A stretch of DNA of 38,927 bases from Myxococcota bacterium (GTDB lineage: Bacteria; Myxococcota_A; UBA796; UBA2385), in contig JAKLKF010000071.1 of the NCBI GenBank assembly GCA_023150805.1, positions 1 to 38,927 on the forward strand, read 5' to 3'. Under the pieces are notes generated by a model. The model saw only the letters and a list, made by a program, of their open reading frames with translations. It ran no database searches and had not been told where the DNA came from. Of the stretch, positions 31,955 to 38,927 are shown piece after piece. The position numbers and the translations under genes are program-made. Numbering within the stretch: position 1 is the first letter of the stretch; each line of letters starts with the position of its first letter.

Positions 31955-32710
31955 TCACCGCAGCTCCTCGGCGTCGAGGATGGCGCCGTCCTGGCCGGGG
32001 CCGCCCGGCAGCAGGTCGCCCTCCCAGGCGCGCTCGAAGACGGCCTTCATCGCCAGGCCCTGGGACCGCAGCTCGCGCCGCGCGGAGATCGCGCCCACCG
32101 TGGTGCCCAGGCCCGGCACCACCCGGCTCAGCCGGGCGCCGGCCAGGACCAGCACCTGGCCCGCCAGCGTGCGGGCGACCGCCATCGCCTCGGGGCGGGG
32201 GCCCGACAGCCGGGAGCGCACCACGTCGGGGAGCTGGCGCAGGTTCGTGCCCAGGACCCCGTCGACGGGCAGGTCGACCTTCCAGGCCCGGGACAGGGCC
32301 CGGGTCATCAACAGCTTGCCGCGGTCGGTCTCGGGGTCGTGGCCGTAGAGCACGGCCAGCCGCTGGGCCAGGCGCAGCCCCTGCACCAGGCCGGCCGCCG
32401 CCTCGGGCGCCAGCATCGGCAGCCCGCCCAGGGCGCCCGCCGCCCCGCGCACCGCCGCCTTGCGCCCGGCCAGCCCGATCAGGCGCTCGGCCGCCACGTC
32501 CAGCGCGGCCCGGTCCGGCACGCGCCCGGCCTGCGGGTCGGTGTAGGGCAGGCCCGCCGCCTCCAGCTCCTGGCGGATCGTGGTCGTCGGCAGGCTGGCC
32601 GCCCGGTACAGCGCCGGCAGCACGCCGCCGTCCAGGCGGTCGCCCAGGTCCTGCAGCCCGTCGGCCAGCAGCCCGCGCAGGTCCAGCTCGTCGAGGGGGG
32701 AGCCCGCCAC
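31955..32710 (-). CDS. EcsC family protein
   Basis: A 251-residue protein fitting the EcsC family: helical N-terminus, 'ERLIGLAGRKAAVRGAAGALGGLPMLAPEAAAGLVQGLRLAQRLAVLYGHDPETDRGKLLMTRAL', and 'LAGARLSRVVPGLGTTVGAISARRELRSQGLAMKAVF' near the end. The GLP/G-x-G helices may associate with membranes. In Bacillus, EcsC is linked to an ABC exporter, but no transporter lies here. Function in this genome is unknown. Confidence 0.85.
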   Translation of the reverse strand: MAGSPLDELDLRGLLADGLQDLGDRLDGGVLPALYRAASLPTTTIRQELEAAGLPYTDPQAGRVPDRAALDVAAERLIGLAGRKAAVRGAAGALGGLPMLAPEAAAGLVQGLRLAQRLAVLYGHDPETDRGKLLMTRALSRAWKVDLPVDGVLGTNLRQLPDVVRSRLSGPRPEAMAVARTLAGQVLVLAGARLSRVVPGLGTTVGAISARRELRSQGLAMKAVFERAWEGDLLPGGPGQDGAILDAEELR

Positions 32711-32713
32711 GCC

Positions 32714-33607
32714 TCAGGCCTCCAGGCCCGACAGCGCGGGCAGGTCCTGCGTGCTGCCGTAGCGACCGCGCTCGTCGCAGGTGATCCGCGCCAGGGCGCA
32801 GGCCGGGTCGTGGGTGAAGAAGATGCGCCCGTGCCGGGCCACCAGGCTGTCCAGCAGGGCCACCTTCTCGTCGAGCAGCCGCTCGGGGTAGCGGTCGTAG
32901 CCCATGTGGATGCTGCGGTGGACCCAGGGCCGGCCGGGCACCAGGTCGCCGCCGAAGACGACGGGGCCGTCGTCAGACGGGATCTCGGCCAGCAAGAGCC
33001 CCGGCGTGTGGCCGTACGAGAGGTGCAGGCGCCAGTCCGGGCCCAGCACCTCGCTGCGGGCGACGGCGCCGCGCACCTCGGGCCCCGGGTGGGGCACGAT
33101 CTCCAGGCGGCCGCTGTCCTGCAGCAGCGGCTGCAGCTCGGGGATGAAGCTGGCGCGGTCGCGGTCGTGGGGGGACAGCGCGCGCTCCCAGGCGTCGCGG
33201 CCGACCACGAAGCGGGCCTTGGGGAAGAGCAGCTCGGGCGGCTGCCCCTTGCGCCACTGGGTCAGCAGGCCGCCGGCGTGGTCGAAGTGCAGGTGGGAGA
33301 GCACGACCACGTCGATGTCGGCGTGCGACAGGCCCACGGCGTCCAGGCTGTCCAGCAGCACGTGGCCGGGCTCCACCACGCCGTAGCGGTCCTTCTGGTC
33401 GGGGGCCATGAAGGCGCCGATGCCGGTCTCCAGCAGGATGTTGCGGTCGGGCTCCTGCACCAGCAGGGCGCGGCAGGCCAGCAGGATGCGGTGGCGCTCG
33501 TCCGGCGGGGCCCAGCGCTCCCACAGCGGGCGCGGGGCGTGGCCGAACATCGCGCCGCCGTCCAGGCGCTGCTGGTTGCCCTCGATCGAGGTGAGGAGTC
33601 GGCGCAT
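32714..33607 (-). CDS. Metallo-beta-lactamase-fold hydrolase
   Basis: A 297-residue protein of the AHL-lactonase-like MBL branch: 'SHLHFDHAGG' (H105, H107, D109, H110), 'LSYGHTPGLLL' (third zinc His), 'VVFGGDLVP' (bridging Asp) and 'FFTHDPACALARI' (last His). All metal ligands are present and there is no signal peptide. Its substrate is unknown; lactone, thioester or phosphodiester hydrolases share this arrangement. It starts three bases before the EcsC gene ends upstream region, suggesting co-transcription with it. Confidence 0.9.
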   Translation of the reverse strand: MRRLLTSIEGNQQRLDGGAMFGHAPRPLWERWAPPDERHRILLACRALLVQEPDRNILLETGIGAFMAPDQKDRYGVVEPGHVLLDSLDAVGLSHADIDVVVLSHLHFDHAGGLLTQWRKGQPPELLFPKARFVVGRDAWERALSPHDRDRASFIPELQPLLQDSGRLEIVPHPGPEVRGAVARSEVLGPDWRLHLSYGHTPGLLLAEIPSDDGPVVFGGDLVPGRPWVHRSIHMGYDRYPERLLDEKVALLDSLVARHGRIFFTHDPACALARITCDERGRYGSTQDLPALSGLEA

Positions 33608-33652
33608 CGGGCACCCGGGGCGGGGGAGGGGAGGCGGGGAGAGACCCCCAGG

Positions 33653-34282
33653 CTATCCCGGCGCGGGCGAGGTCCCGACGGCCGGCGTGGAGGCGCAGGC
33701 GCCGGGGGCGTCCTGGGGGGCGCCGGTCAGCGCGGGCGGCAGCCAGCGATCCCCCTCCCACCGCAGCGTCAGCGTGGCCGGACCCGCGCCCCAGGTGGGA
33801 GGGTCGCCCTGGTAGCCGCCGTCCAGCAGGGCGCAGAGGGCGTCGGGCTGCGCGACCCCGGGCGGCAGGTCCTGGCCCCGGGCCCAGGCGGCGCGCAGCT
33901 CCAGGGCGCGGCGGAGCGGGTGCCCGGCTGGCAGCTCCGGCCCGCCGGGCCAGGCGACGGCGTCGGCCTGCAGCCAGCCCTCGACGCCCGCGGCCTCGCC
34001 TCCACAGCCGTCGCAGCGCAGGCGCACGCGGGAGGGCAGGACCTGGAGCACCTCGACGCGCACCCCGGCGCGGGAGAGCAGGGCCAGGGGCGCGCCGCCG
34101 GGGCCCACGACGCTGGTCGGCGCCCGGGTGGTCCAGGCGGTGAACGGGGGGGCGGGCCAGCCCTGGGCGGGCAGCGGCTCGGCGGCCGGCTCGGGCGCGC
34201 CCGGGTCGCTCGGGGTCACGACCTCGGGCGCCCAGCAGGACAGCGACATCAGCGGCAGGAGCAGCGGCAGGAGCAGGGCCAT
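33653..34282 (-). CDS. Lipoprotein with SH3-like region, hypothetical
   Basis: ATG 34282 is chosen as it gives a lipoprotein signal (MALLLPLLLPLMSLS-C). The product is 209 residues. A Pro/Glu linker is followed by about 85 residues ('TSVVGPGGAPLALLSRAGVRVEVLQVLPSRVRLRC', 'VEGWLQADAV') laid out like a bacterial SH3 domain. The tail is Gly/Pro-rich with four Cys. Probably anchored in the outer membrane; no function known. Confidence 0.7.
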   Translation of the reverse strand: MALLLPLLLPLMSLSCWAPEVVTPSDPGAPEPAAEPLPAQGWPAPPFTAWTTRAPTSVVGPGGAPLALLSRAGVRVEVLQVLPSRVRLRCDGCGGEAAGVEGWLQADAVAWPGGPELPAGHPLRRALELRAAWARGQDLPPGVAQPDALCALLDGGYQGDPPTWGAGPATLTLRWEGDRWLPPALTGAPQDAPGACASTPAVGTSPAPG

Positions 34283-34340
34283 CGCCCCTGGGGGTAGCAC
34301 CGGGCGGGGCGAGCGCACAGGCCGGGGCGCGCCCGCCGGC

Positions 34341-35009
34341 TCAGCCGACGTGGTCGGACAGCCAGCGGTGCAGCGGCAGCAGCCGGGCGAAGCGCGCGGC
34401 GCACCAGGGCACGAAGTCGGCGCTGTCCATGCAGGCGGGCAGCGCCTCGTCGACGCCGGCCACCAGGCCGCGCAGCTTGAGCAGCTCGCCCCGCGGGTGG
34501 TCGGCGGGCCAGGGCGCGGGCACCCGCTTGAGCCCCTGGGCCGTGTAGCGGCAGCCGTTCTGCTCCACCGTCCGCATGATCCCGGCCAGGGCCGGCCCGG
34601 TGGCCTCGCTCCCCACCGCCTGGCGGTAGCGCTGGAGCTGGTCCTTCTCGAAGGCCCACACCCCCGCGCCGAAGCCGACGAAGTCCGGCCGGATGCGCAT
34701 CAGCAGGGCCGAGCCGGCCGGCCCCGGGAAGCGAAAGGCCAGCTCCTCCTTGTAGGGGCGCTTGTCGGCCGAGAAGCGCACGTCGCGGTGGATGCGGAAG
34801 ATGCTGCCGCCGACGCGCGGCTCGACGGCAAGCGAGGGGTCGAGCGCGTGCAGCAGGGGGGCCAGGTCGCCGACGAAGGCCCGGGCCGGCTCCAGCAGGT
34901 GCCGCTCGTAGCGGTCGCGGTTCGCGTCGAACCAGGCCTTCTCGTTGTGGGCTGCCAGCTCGGCCAGGAAGCGGGGGACGTCGGGCGAGAAGCCGGGGAA
35001 GGCGGGCAT
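34341..35009 (-). CDS. DUF2461 family protein
   Basis: A 222-residue protein fitting DUF2461 over its whole length: 'FSPDVPRFLAELAAHNEKAWFDANRDRYE', 'SIFRIHRDVRFSADKRPYKEELAFRFPG', and 'LKRVPAPWPADHPRGELLKLRGLVAG'. Family function is unknown. It starts five bases after the TfoX-like gene ends. Confidence 0.92.
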   Translation of the reverse strand: MPAFPGFSPDVPRFLAELAAHNEKAWFDANRDRYERHLLEPARAFVGDLAPLLHALDPSLAVEPRVGGSIFRIHRDVRFSADKRPYKEELAFRFPGPAGSALLMRIRPDFVGFGAGVWAFEKDQLQRYRQAVGSEATGPALAGIMRTVEQNGCRYTAQGLKRVPAPWPADHPRGELLKLRGLVAGVDEALPACMDSADFVPWCAARFARLLPLHRWLSDHVG

Positions 35010-35013
35010 GGTC

Positions 35014-35349
35014 CTACTCCTTGGGGGGCAGCGCGCGGGCGAAGTCCCGGCCGACCCTCACCCAGCGGTCCAGGGCGGCGCCGTCGACCACCGCCGTGTC
35101 GGTCACGCGCAGCCAGCCCCGCATCGGGCGGCCGCCGTGGACCATCGTCGTGCAGCCGTCCTCCTGGACGAGGTCCGCGGCCTGCTCGGGGCTGCAGCGG
35201 ACCATCAGCCCGCCGTCGCTCATGACCCCCACGGCCATGTTGCCGCCGATCATCCAGCCGACGCCGCCGAACATCTTGCGCTCGGACAACCCGGGGGTGC
35301 CGGCGAGCAGGGCGCGGACGCGGTCGGCGAGCTGGGGGTCGTAGGGCAC
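35014..35349 (-). CDS. TfoX N-terminal-domain protein
   Basis: A 111-residue protein from GTG 35349. 'LSERKMFGGVGWMIGGNMAVGVMSDGGLMVRCSPEQA', then 'RPMRGWLRVTD' and 'WVRVGRDFARALPPKE' match the TfoX_N domain. The C-terminal TfoX domain of competence regulators is absent, as in many stand-alone copies of unknown function. It is divergent from the LD-carboxypeptidase gene, with a 90-base gap. Confidence 0.9.
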   Translation of the reverse strand: MPYDPQLADRVRALLAGTPGLSERKMFGGVGWMIGGNMAVGVMSDGGLMVRCSPEQAADLVQEDGCTTMVHGGRPMRGWLRVTDTAVVDGAALDRWVRVGRDFARALPPKE

Positions 35350-35439
35350 GGCGGCTCCGGGGTGGGACCGGCCCAGCCTACGACGGGCGAGGGGGCCGCG
35401 CGACGGGCACGCCCGCGGTCCAGCGGGTAGCATCCGGCG

Positions 35440-36366
35440 ATGCCCGCCATCACGTCGCCGACCCGCCCGCCCGCCGCTCGCCCGCTCCTGCCGCCCGGCA
35501 GCCGGATCGCCGTGGTCGGCCCCTCGGGCATCCACGAGCCGGCGCGCCTGCAGGCGGGGATGGACCTCGTCGCCTCCTGGGGGCTGCTGCCCGTACCCGG
35601 GCCGCACCTGGGCGCCCGCCACCGCTACACGGCCGGCACCCGGGAGCAGCGGCTGGAGGACCTGCGCTGGGCCCTGTCCAGCGACCAGGTCGACGGCGCC
35701 TGGTTCGCCCGCGGGGGCTACGGCACCGTCCACCTGCTGGCGGAGGCCCTGCCGGCGCTGCGCGACGACCGGCCGATCCTGGGCTTCTCGGACGCCACGG
35801 CCCTGTTCTGCGGGCTGGCGGGGACCGGGCGGGGCACGCCGGTCCACGGCCCGGTGCTGCACTCGCTGGCCGACCTGGTCGACGCCGACAGCCAGCAGGC
35901 CCTGCGCCGGTTGCTGCTCGAAGGGGCCTGGCCGGAGCTTCCGGGCCAGCACCTGCTGGGCCCGCGGCAGGGGGTCCACGCCCCGCTGGTCGGCGGCAAC
36001 CTGTGCGTGCTGGCCAGCCTGTGCGGCACGCCCTGGGCGCCGCGGGCCGAGGGGGCCATCCTGGTCCTGGAGGACATCGGCGAGCCTCCGTACAAGATCG
36101 ATCGACTGTTCACCCAGCTTGTGCTCTCGGGCGCGCTGGAGGGGGTGGTCGGCGTGGCGCTGGGCAGCTTCACCGGCTGCGCCGCGCCGGAGGCGGCGGG
36201 CTGGAGCCTGGAGCAGGTGCTGGCCGAGCTGCTGGAGCCGCTGGGCGTGCCGGTGGTCGCCGGGCTGCCGGTGGGCCACGGTCCGCAGAACCGCCCCTGG
36301 AAGCACGGCGGGCTCTACCGCCTGGACGAGGGGGGGCTGACCGCCGTCGAGGTGGAGCATGCCTGA
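35440..36366 (+). CDS. LD-carboxypeptidase (peptidase family S66)
   Basis: A 308-residue protein. 'IAVVGPSGIHEPARLQAG', 'ARGGYGTVHLL', 'ILGFSDATALF' (nucleophile S117), 'LVLEDIGEPPYKIDRLFTQL' (E211) and 'LPVGHGPQNRPW' (H280) give the full Ser-Glu-His triad of S66 peptidases. They remove the terminal D-Ala from tetrapeptides during murein recycling in the cytosol. No signal peptide is present. The next gene overlaps its 3' end by eight bases, so a two-gene cell-wall unit is likely. Confidence 0.93.
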   Translation: MPAITSPTRPPAARPLLPPGSRIAVVGPSGIHEPARLQAGMDLVASWGLLPVPGPHLGARHRYTAGTREQRLEDLRWALSSDQVDGAWFARGGYGTVHLLAEALPALRDDRPILGFSDATALFCGLAGTGRGTPVHGPVLHSLADLVDADSQQALRRLLLEGAWPELPGQHLLGPRQGVHAPLVGGNLCVLASLCGTPWAPRAEGAILVLEDIGEPPYKIDRLFTQLVLSGALEGVVGVALGSFTGCAAPEAAGWSLEQVLAELLEPLGVPVVAGLPVGHGPQNRPWKHGGLYRLDEGGLTAVEVEHA

Positions 36367-37465
36367 GCGGGCCTGGCGCGAGGTGGTGGCCCTGCTGGAC
36401 CAGGCGGTCGCCGACGGCGTGGTGCCCGGCGTCGCCCTGTGCGTGCGCGGCGCCGACGAGGCGCTGTTCTCCCACGCCGCGGGCCACGCCGAGCTGGAGC
36501 CGCGGCGCCGGGCGGCCGGCCTGGACACGGCCTGGGACCTGGCCAGCCTGACCAAGGTGCTATGTACGACGCCGCTGTGCCTGCGGCTGCACGAGCAGGG
36601 GCGGCTGGACCTGGACGAGCCGCTGGACGCCCTGCTGCCCGACGCGCCGCCGGGGGTGACGGCCCGCCACTGCCTGCTGCACAGCAGCGGTCTGCCCGCC
36701 TGGCGCCCCCTGTTCCAGGAGGTGATCGCCCAGGGGTGGACCTGGGGCGCGCCCGCCACCCGGCAGGCCGTGCTGCGGGCCGCCCGGACCACGCCCACCG
36801 TCTCCCATCCCGGCGCCCGTCACGAGTACAGTGACCTGGGCATGCTGCTGCTGGGTGCGGCCATCGAGGCGCGGGAGGGCGAGCGCATCGACCGGCTGTG
36901 GGAGCGGGAGGTGCGCTCGTGGATGGGCGTCGACCTGCGCTGGGGCTGGCCCGACGCCGCCGCCACCGAGCGCTGCCCCGTGCGCCAGCGCATCGTCGTC
37001 GGCGAGGTGCACGATCTCAACGCCGCCGTGCTCGGCGGCCTGGCCCCGCACGCCGGCCTGTTCGGCAGCGCCGCCCAGGTCGCGGCCGCCGGCGCCTGGC
37101 ACCTGCGCTGCGCGCGGGGGCGCGAGCGCGGCCTGTCCCCCGAGACCCTGGACCAGGCCTGGAGCGCGGAGGGCCCCGGCAGCCACCACCTGGGCTGGGA
37201 CGGGGTGAGCCCCCAGGGCAGCTCCGCCAGCGATCGCTGGCCGCCGGACGGCGTGGGGCACCTGGGCTTCACCGGCACCAGCCTGTGGTTGGCCCCTCGC
37301 CAGGACGTCGTCGTCGCCCTGCTCGGCAACCGCGTCCACCCCGAGGTCGAGGGCGGCAGCGTGCCCGGCGCGGCGCCCGGCCCCCGGACCCGGGCCTTCC
37401 GCGCGCTGCGGCCGGCCGTGCACCAGGCCGTGGTCGAGGCGCTGGAGACGCTGGGGCGCTGGTAG
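36359..37465 (+). CDS. Beta-lactamase-like serine hydrolase
   Basis: A 368-residue protein of the class C beta-lactamase/DD-peptidase family: 'DLASLTKVLCTTPL' (S63-x2-K66), 'HEYSDLGMLLLG' (Y157-S-D159, the YxN-type motif with Asp) and 'HLGFTGTSLWLAP', the HxG motif. A signal peptide is not evident, so it may act on cytosolic esters or muropeptides. The overlap with the LD-carboxypeptidase gene points to a peptidoglycan role; this is inference. Confidence 0.88.
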   Translation: MPERAWREVVALLDQAVADGVVPGVALCVRGADEALFSHAAGHAELEPRRRAAGLDTAWDLASLTKVLCTTPLCLRLHEQGRLDLDEPLDALLPDAPPGVTARHCLLHSSGLPAWRPLFQEVIAQGWTWGAPATRQAVLRAARTTPTVSHPGARHEYSDLGMLLLGAAIEAREGERIDRLWEREVRSWMGVDLRWGWPDAAATERCPVRQRIVVGEVHDLNAAVLGGLAPHAGLFGSAAQVAAAGAWHLRCARGRERGLSPETLDQAWSAEGPGSHHLGWDGVSPQGSSASDRWPPDGVGHLGFTGTSLWLAPRQDVVVALLGNRVHPEVEGGSVPGAAPGPRTRAFRALRPAVHQAVVEALETLGRW

Positions 37466-37469
37466 GGCG

Positions 37470-37823
37470 TCAGTCGAGCGGCGCCACCACCCACACCGTC
37501 GCGTCCTGCCCCACCGGCACCGCCCCTACAGGCACTGCGCCCAGGCCGTGCGTGGCCAGCACGGCCCACAACGCCTGGTCCCAGGGCACGTCCTCCAGGC
37601 GCATCGTGACGGTGCCCTTCACCCGCTCGTCCAGCACGAAGCCCACCCCGCTGTGGGCCGAGAACAGTCGCAGCACGCTGTGGAGGTCGGCGTCCACCAG
37701 GTCCAGGCTGATGGGCGGCGCCGCGGGCAGCGCGGGGGGCGGCGTGCTGCCGTCGGCGCCCACCGTGAGCACGGGCCGGGCGGCGTGGGCCAGGCCGAGG
37801 AGGAGGAAGGCGGCGAGCGACAC
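37470..37823 (-). CDS. STN-domain-only (PilQ-like) exported protein
   Basis: A 117-residue protein with a signal peptide (residues 1-14, ending A-H-A). Residues 37-100 ('ISLDLVDADLHSVLRLFSAHSGVGFVLDERVKGTVTMRLEDVPWDQALWAVLATHGLG') match the secretin/TonB N-terminal domain as it occurs in PilQ. The secretin pore part is missing. It may be a stand-alone accessory protein or the remnant of a secretin gene. Confidence 0.8.
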   Translation of the reverse strand: MSLAAFLLLGLAHAARPVLTVGADGSTPPPALPAAPPISLDLVDADLHSVLRLFSAHSGVGFVLDERVKGTVTMRLEDVPWDQALWAVLATHGLGAVPVGAVPVGQDATVWVVAPLD

Positions 37824-37853
37824 GGGCGCCCCGGGAGGGGAGGGGAGGAGGGC

Positions 37854-38624
37854 CTATCCGCCCCTGTGGGCCCGGTCCTCCAGCGCCAGGCGCAGGCGCA
37901 CCGCCTGGAGCAGGGCCGGGTCCACCGCGTCGCCCGCCAGGCGCCGGGCCGAGCGCAGCGGCTGGCCCATCGCCCAGGCGACCTCGGCCGGGTGGATCCC
38001 ACACTGGGCCGCCACGATGGCCGCCGCCTTGCGGGCCAGCACGCGCTCGGCCGCCTTGCCCGACAGGTCTGGCCCCGCCGCCAGCGCCGCCCCCGCTGCC
38101 GCCAGGATCCGGCTGGACCCCGCCGCGCGGGCCGCGTCGTCGTCGGCCGGCTGCAGCGGATCGGGCGACAGCCCCAGGTCCTGGCAGGCCTGGCGCAGGC
38201 GGTAGCGCGGGAGCTGCGCCGCCAGCCGGCCCGCCATCCCCGGGAACAGCCGCCGGGCGCCCACCAGGTCCGGAAAGCAGGAGCCCGTCCAGAGCGCCGG
38301 GTGCACCGGCAGCCCGTGCTTGTCGGGCTGGCCCAGCAGGGAGCCCACCAGCCAGCCCAGGTGGGAGCGATCCTCGACCGGTCGCACATGGGCCGGGTCC
38401 AGCACCGACGCCGCCCGCGGCCGCAGCGCCAGCAGCACCGCCCGCGCCAGCGGCCCCGGCGCCCCCTCTACCACCACGTGCAGGTGGTCGTCGGCCAGCC
38501 CGAACAGCAGCACCTGCGCCCCCGCCACCCGCGACAGGGACCGCAGCGCCGCGCGGCGCAGCTCCTCGCTGGGGAAGAGCGCGAGGCGGCCGCGGGCGGA
38601 CCAGGTCAGGTGGGAGAGGGGCAT
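37854..38624 (-). CDS. RAYT-like HUH (Y1) transposase-family protein, catalytic Tyr not found
   Basis: ATG 38624 is chosen because it begins the domain ('MPLSHLTWSARGRLALF'); the longer frame runs through repeat DNA. The product is 256 residues. 'VLLFGLADDHLHVVVEG' (H47-x-H49) is the HUH motif of Y1/REP-associated transposases. I find no Tyr at the expected helix (about residues 100-135); the only later Tyr is Y141. The C-terminal 60 residues look like a DnaA/TrpR-type helix-turn-helix ('QCGIHPAEVAWAMGQPLRSARRLAGDAV'). GAATCGAC inverted repeats just upstream may be its REP-like partners. Either a domesticated DNA-binding form or an inactive transposase. Confidence 0.7.
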   Translation of the reverse strand: MPLSHLTWSARGRLALFPSEELRRAALRSLSRVAGAQVLLFGLADDHLHVVVEGAPGPLARAVLLALRPRAASVLDPAHVRPVEDRSHLGWLVGSLLGQPDKHGLPVHPALWTGSCFPDLVGARRLFPGMAGRLAAQLPRYRLRQACQDLGLSPDPLQPADDDAARAAGSSRILAAAGAALAAGPDLSGKAAERVLARKAAAIVAAQCGIHPAEVAWAMGQPLRSARRLAGDAVDPALLQAVRLRLALEDRAHRGG

Positions 38625-38698
38625 GGGGGACCATCCAGCCAGGTGCCTGGCGCCTATCCTCCCGCCGGTAGAGGCGCCTCGGCGGCGAGGACCCAGCG

Positions 38699-38843
38699 CG
38701 TCGATTCTCCGGGGATGAGGATCCACCCTGCGAGAAACGACCCACATGATGCAGATGCTCGCGACGTGGTCGCGTACCAATGAAGAATCGACACCCATCG
38801 CGCCGATTCTCTCCGGGTCCACTTCTACCCTCAGAGAATCGAC
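38699..38843. repeat. GTCGATTCTC inverted repeats upstream of the RAYT-like gene
   Basis: TCGATTCTC at 38701-38709 (plus), AGAATCGA at 38784-38791 (inverted), GATTCTCTCCGGG at 38804-38816 (plus) and GAGAATCGAC at 38834-38843 (inverted). The two pairs, each direct then inverted, resemble a BIME-like arrangement of REP elements. Confidence 0.65.
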
Positions 38844-38850
38844 CGCCCCG

Positions 38851-38927
<77 letters not shown>

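Overview
The window is very GC-rich (visibly above 70% outside positions 5.9-17 kb). It is packed with short-gap, often 4-base-overlapping genes. The gene content (tolQ-tolR-tolA-tolB, Tat-type TolB signal, lipoproteins, a PilQ-like STN protein) indicates a Gram-negative diderm. Composition and protein style suggest a Myxococcota/'deltaproteobacterial' genome; that assignment is inference. The right end runs into 77 consecutive C, so the window probably ends at a contig edge.

Left flank (1-5.9 kb): the 3' part of a large glutamine/glycine-repeat protein, a membrane-anchored unknown, a helical-repeat unknown, a DUF1415 protein, a ParB-like helix-turn-helix protein with a good sigma70-type promoter, and a convergent DUF1801 protein.

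Centre (about 6.0-19.8 kb): an integron. Ten attC-like sites (nine canonical, one degenerate) delimit about eleven cassettes. Base asymmetries in the attC arms show that all cassettes point to the minus strand. The integrase gene intI (18655-19785) is also on the minus strand, with its 3' end facing the array. This is the 'inverted integrase' layout known from Treponema denticola, not the usual divergent one. Between intI and the first attC lies an IS91-family HUH transposase inside what looks like the first cassette. Cassette cargo, from the integrase outwards, is: the transposase; an ORF-less cassette with 130-base repeats; a GspG-like protein; a trypsin-fold protease; a SEC-C/PD-(D/E)XK nuclease; a zinc-ribbon protein; a secreted protein; an HNH plus ABC-ATPase fusion resembling a one-protein Septu; an Imm1-type immunity protein; a broken-looking metzincin with a Cys-rich partner; and a second secreted protein. 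Four of these genes are antisense to their cassette. The region is less GC-rich than the flanks and has the look of a chromosomal integron loaded with defence or conflict genes.

Right flank (19.9-38.9 kb): a cysM-mec-cysO-moeB operon for cysteine synthesis from a protein thiocarboxylate, with a promoter and a 16-base palindrome in front. Then come a PPC-decarboxylase-like flavoprotein, an alpha/beta-hydrolase lipoprotein, a TerB-like protein, ppx/gppA, the tolQRAB cluster, a redoxin-rhodanese fusion, an EcsC-family protein, an MBL-fold hydrolase, a small lipoprotein, DUF2461 and TfoX_N proteins. These are followed by LD-carboxypeptidase and beta-lactamase-like hydrolase genes on the plus strand, an STN-only protein, and a RAYT-like HUH protein beside GAATCGAC inverted repeats.
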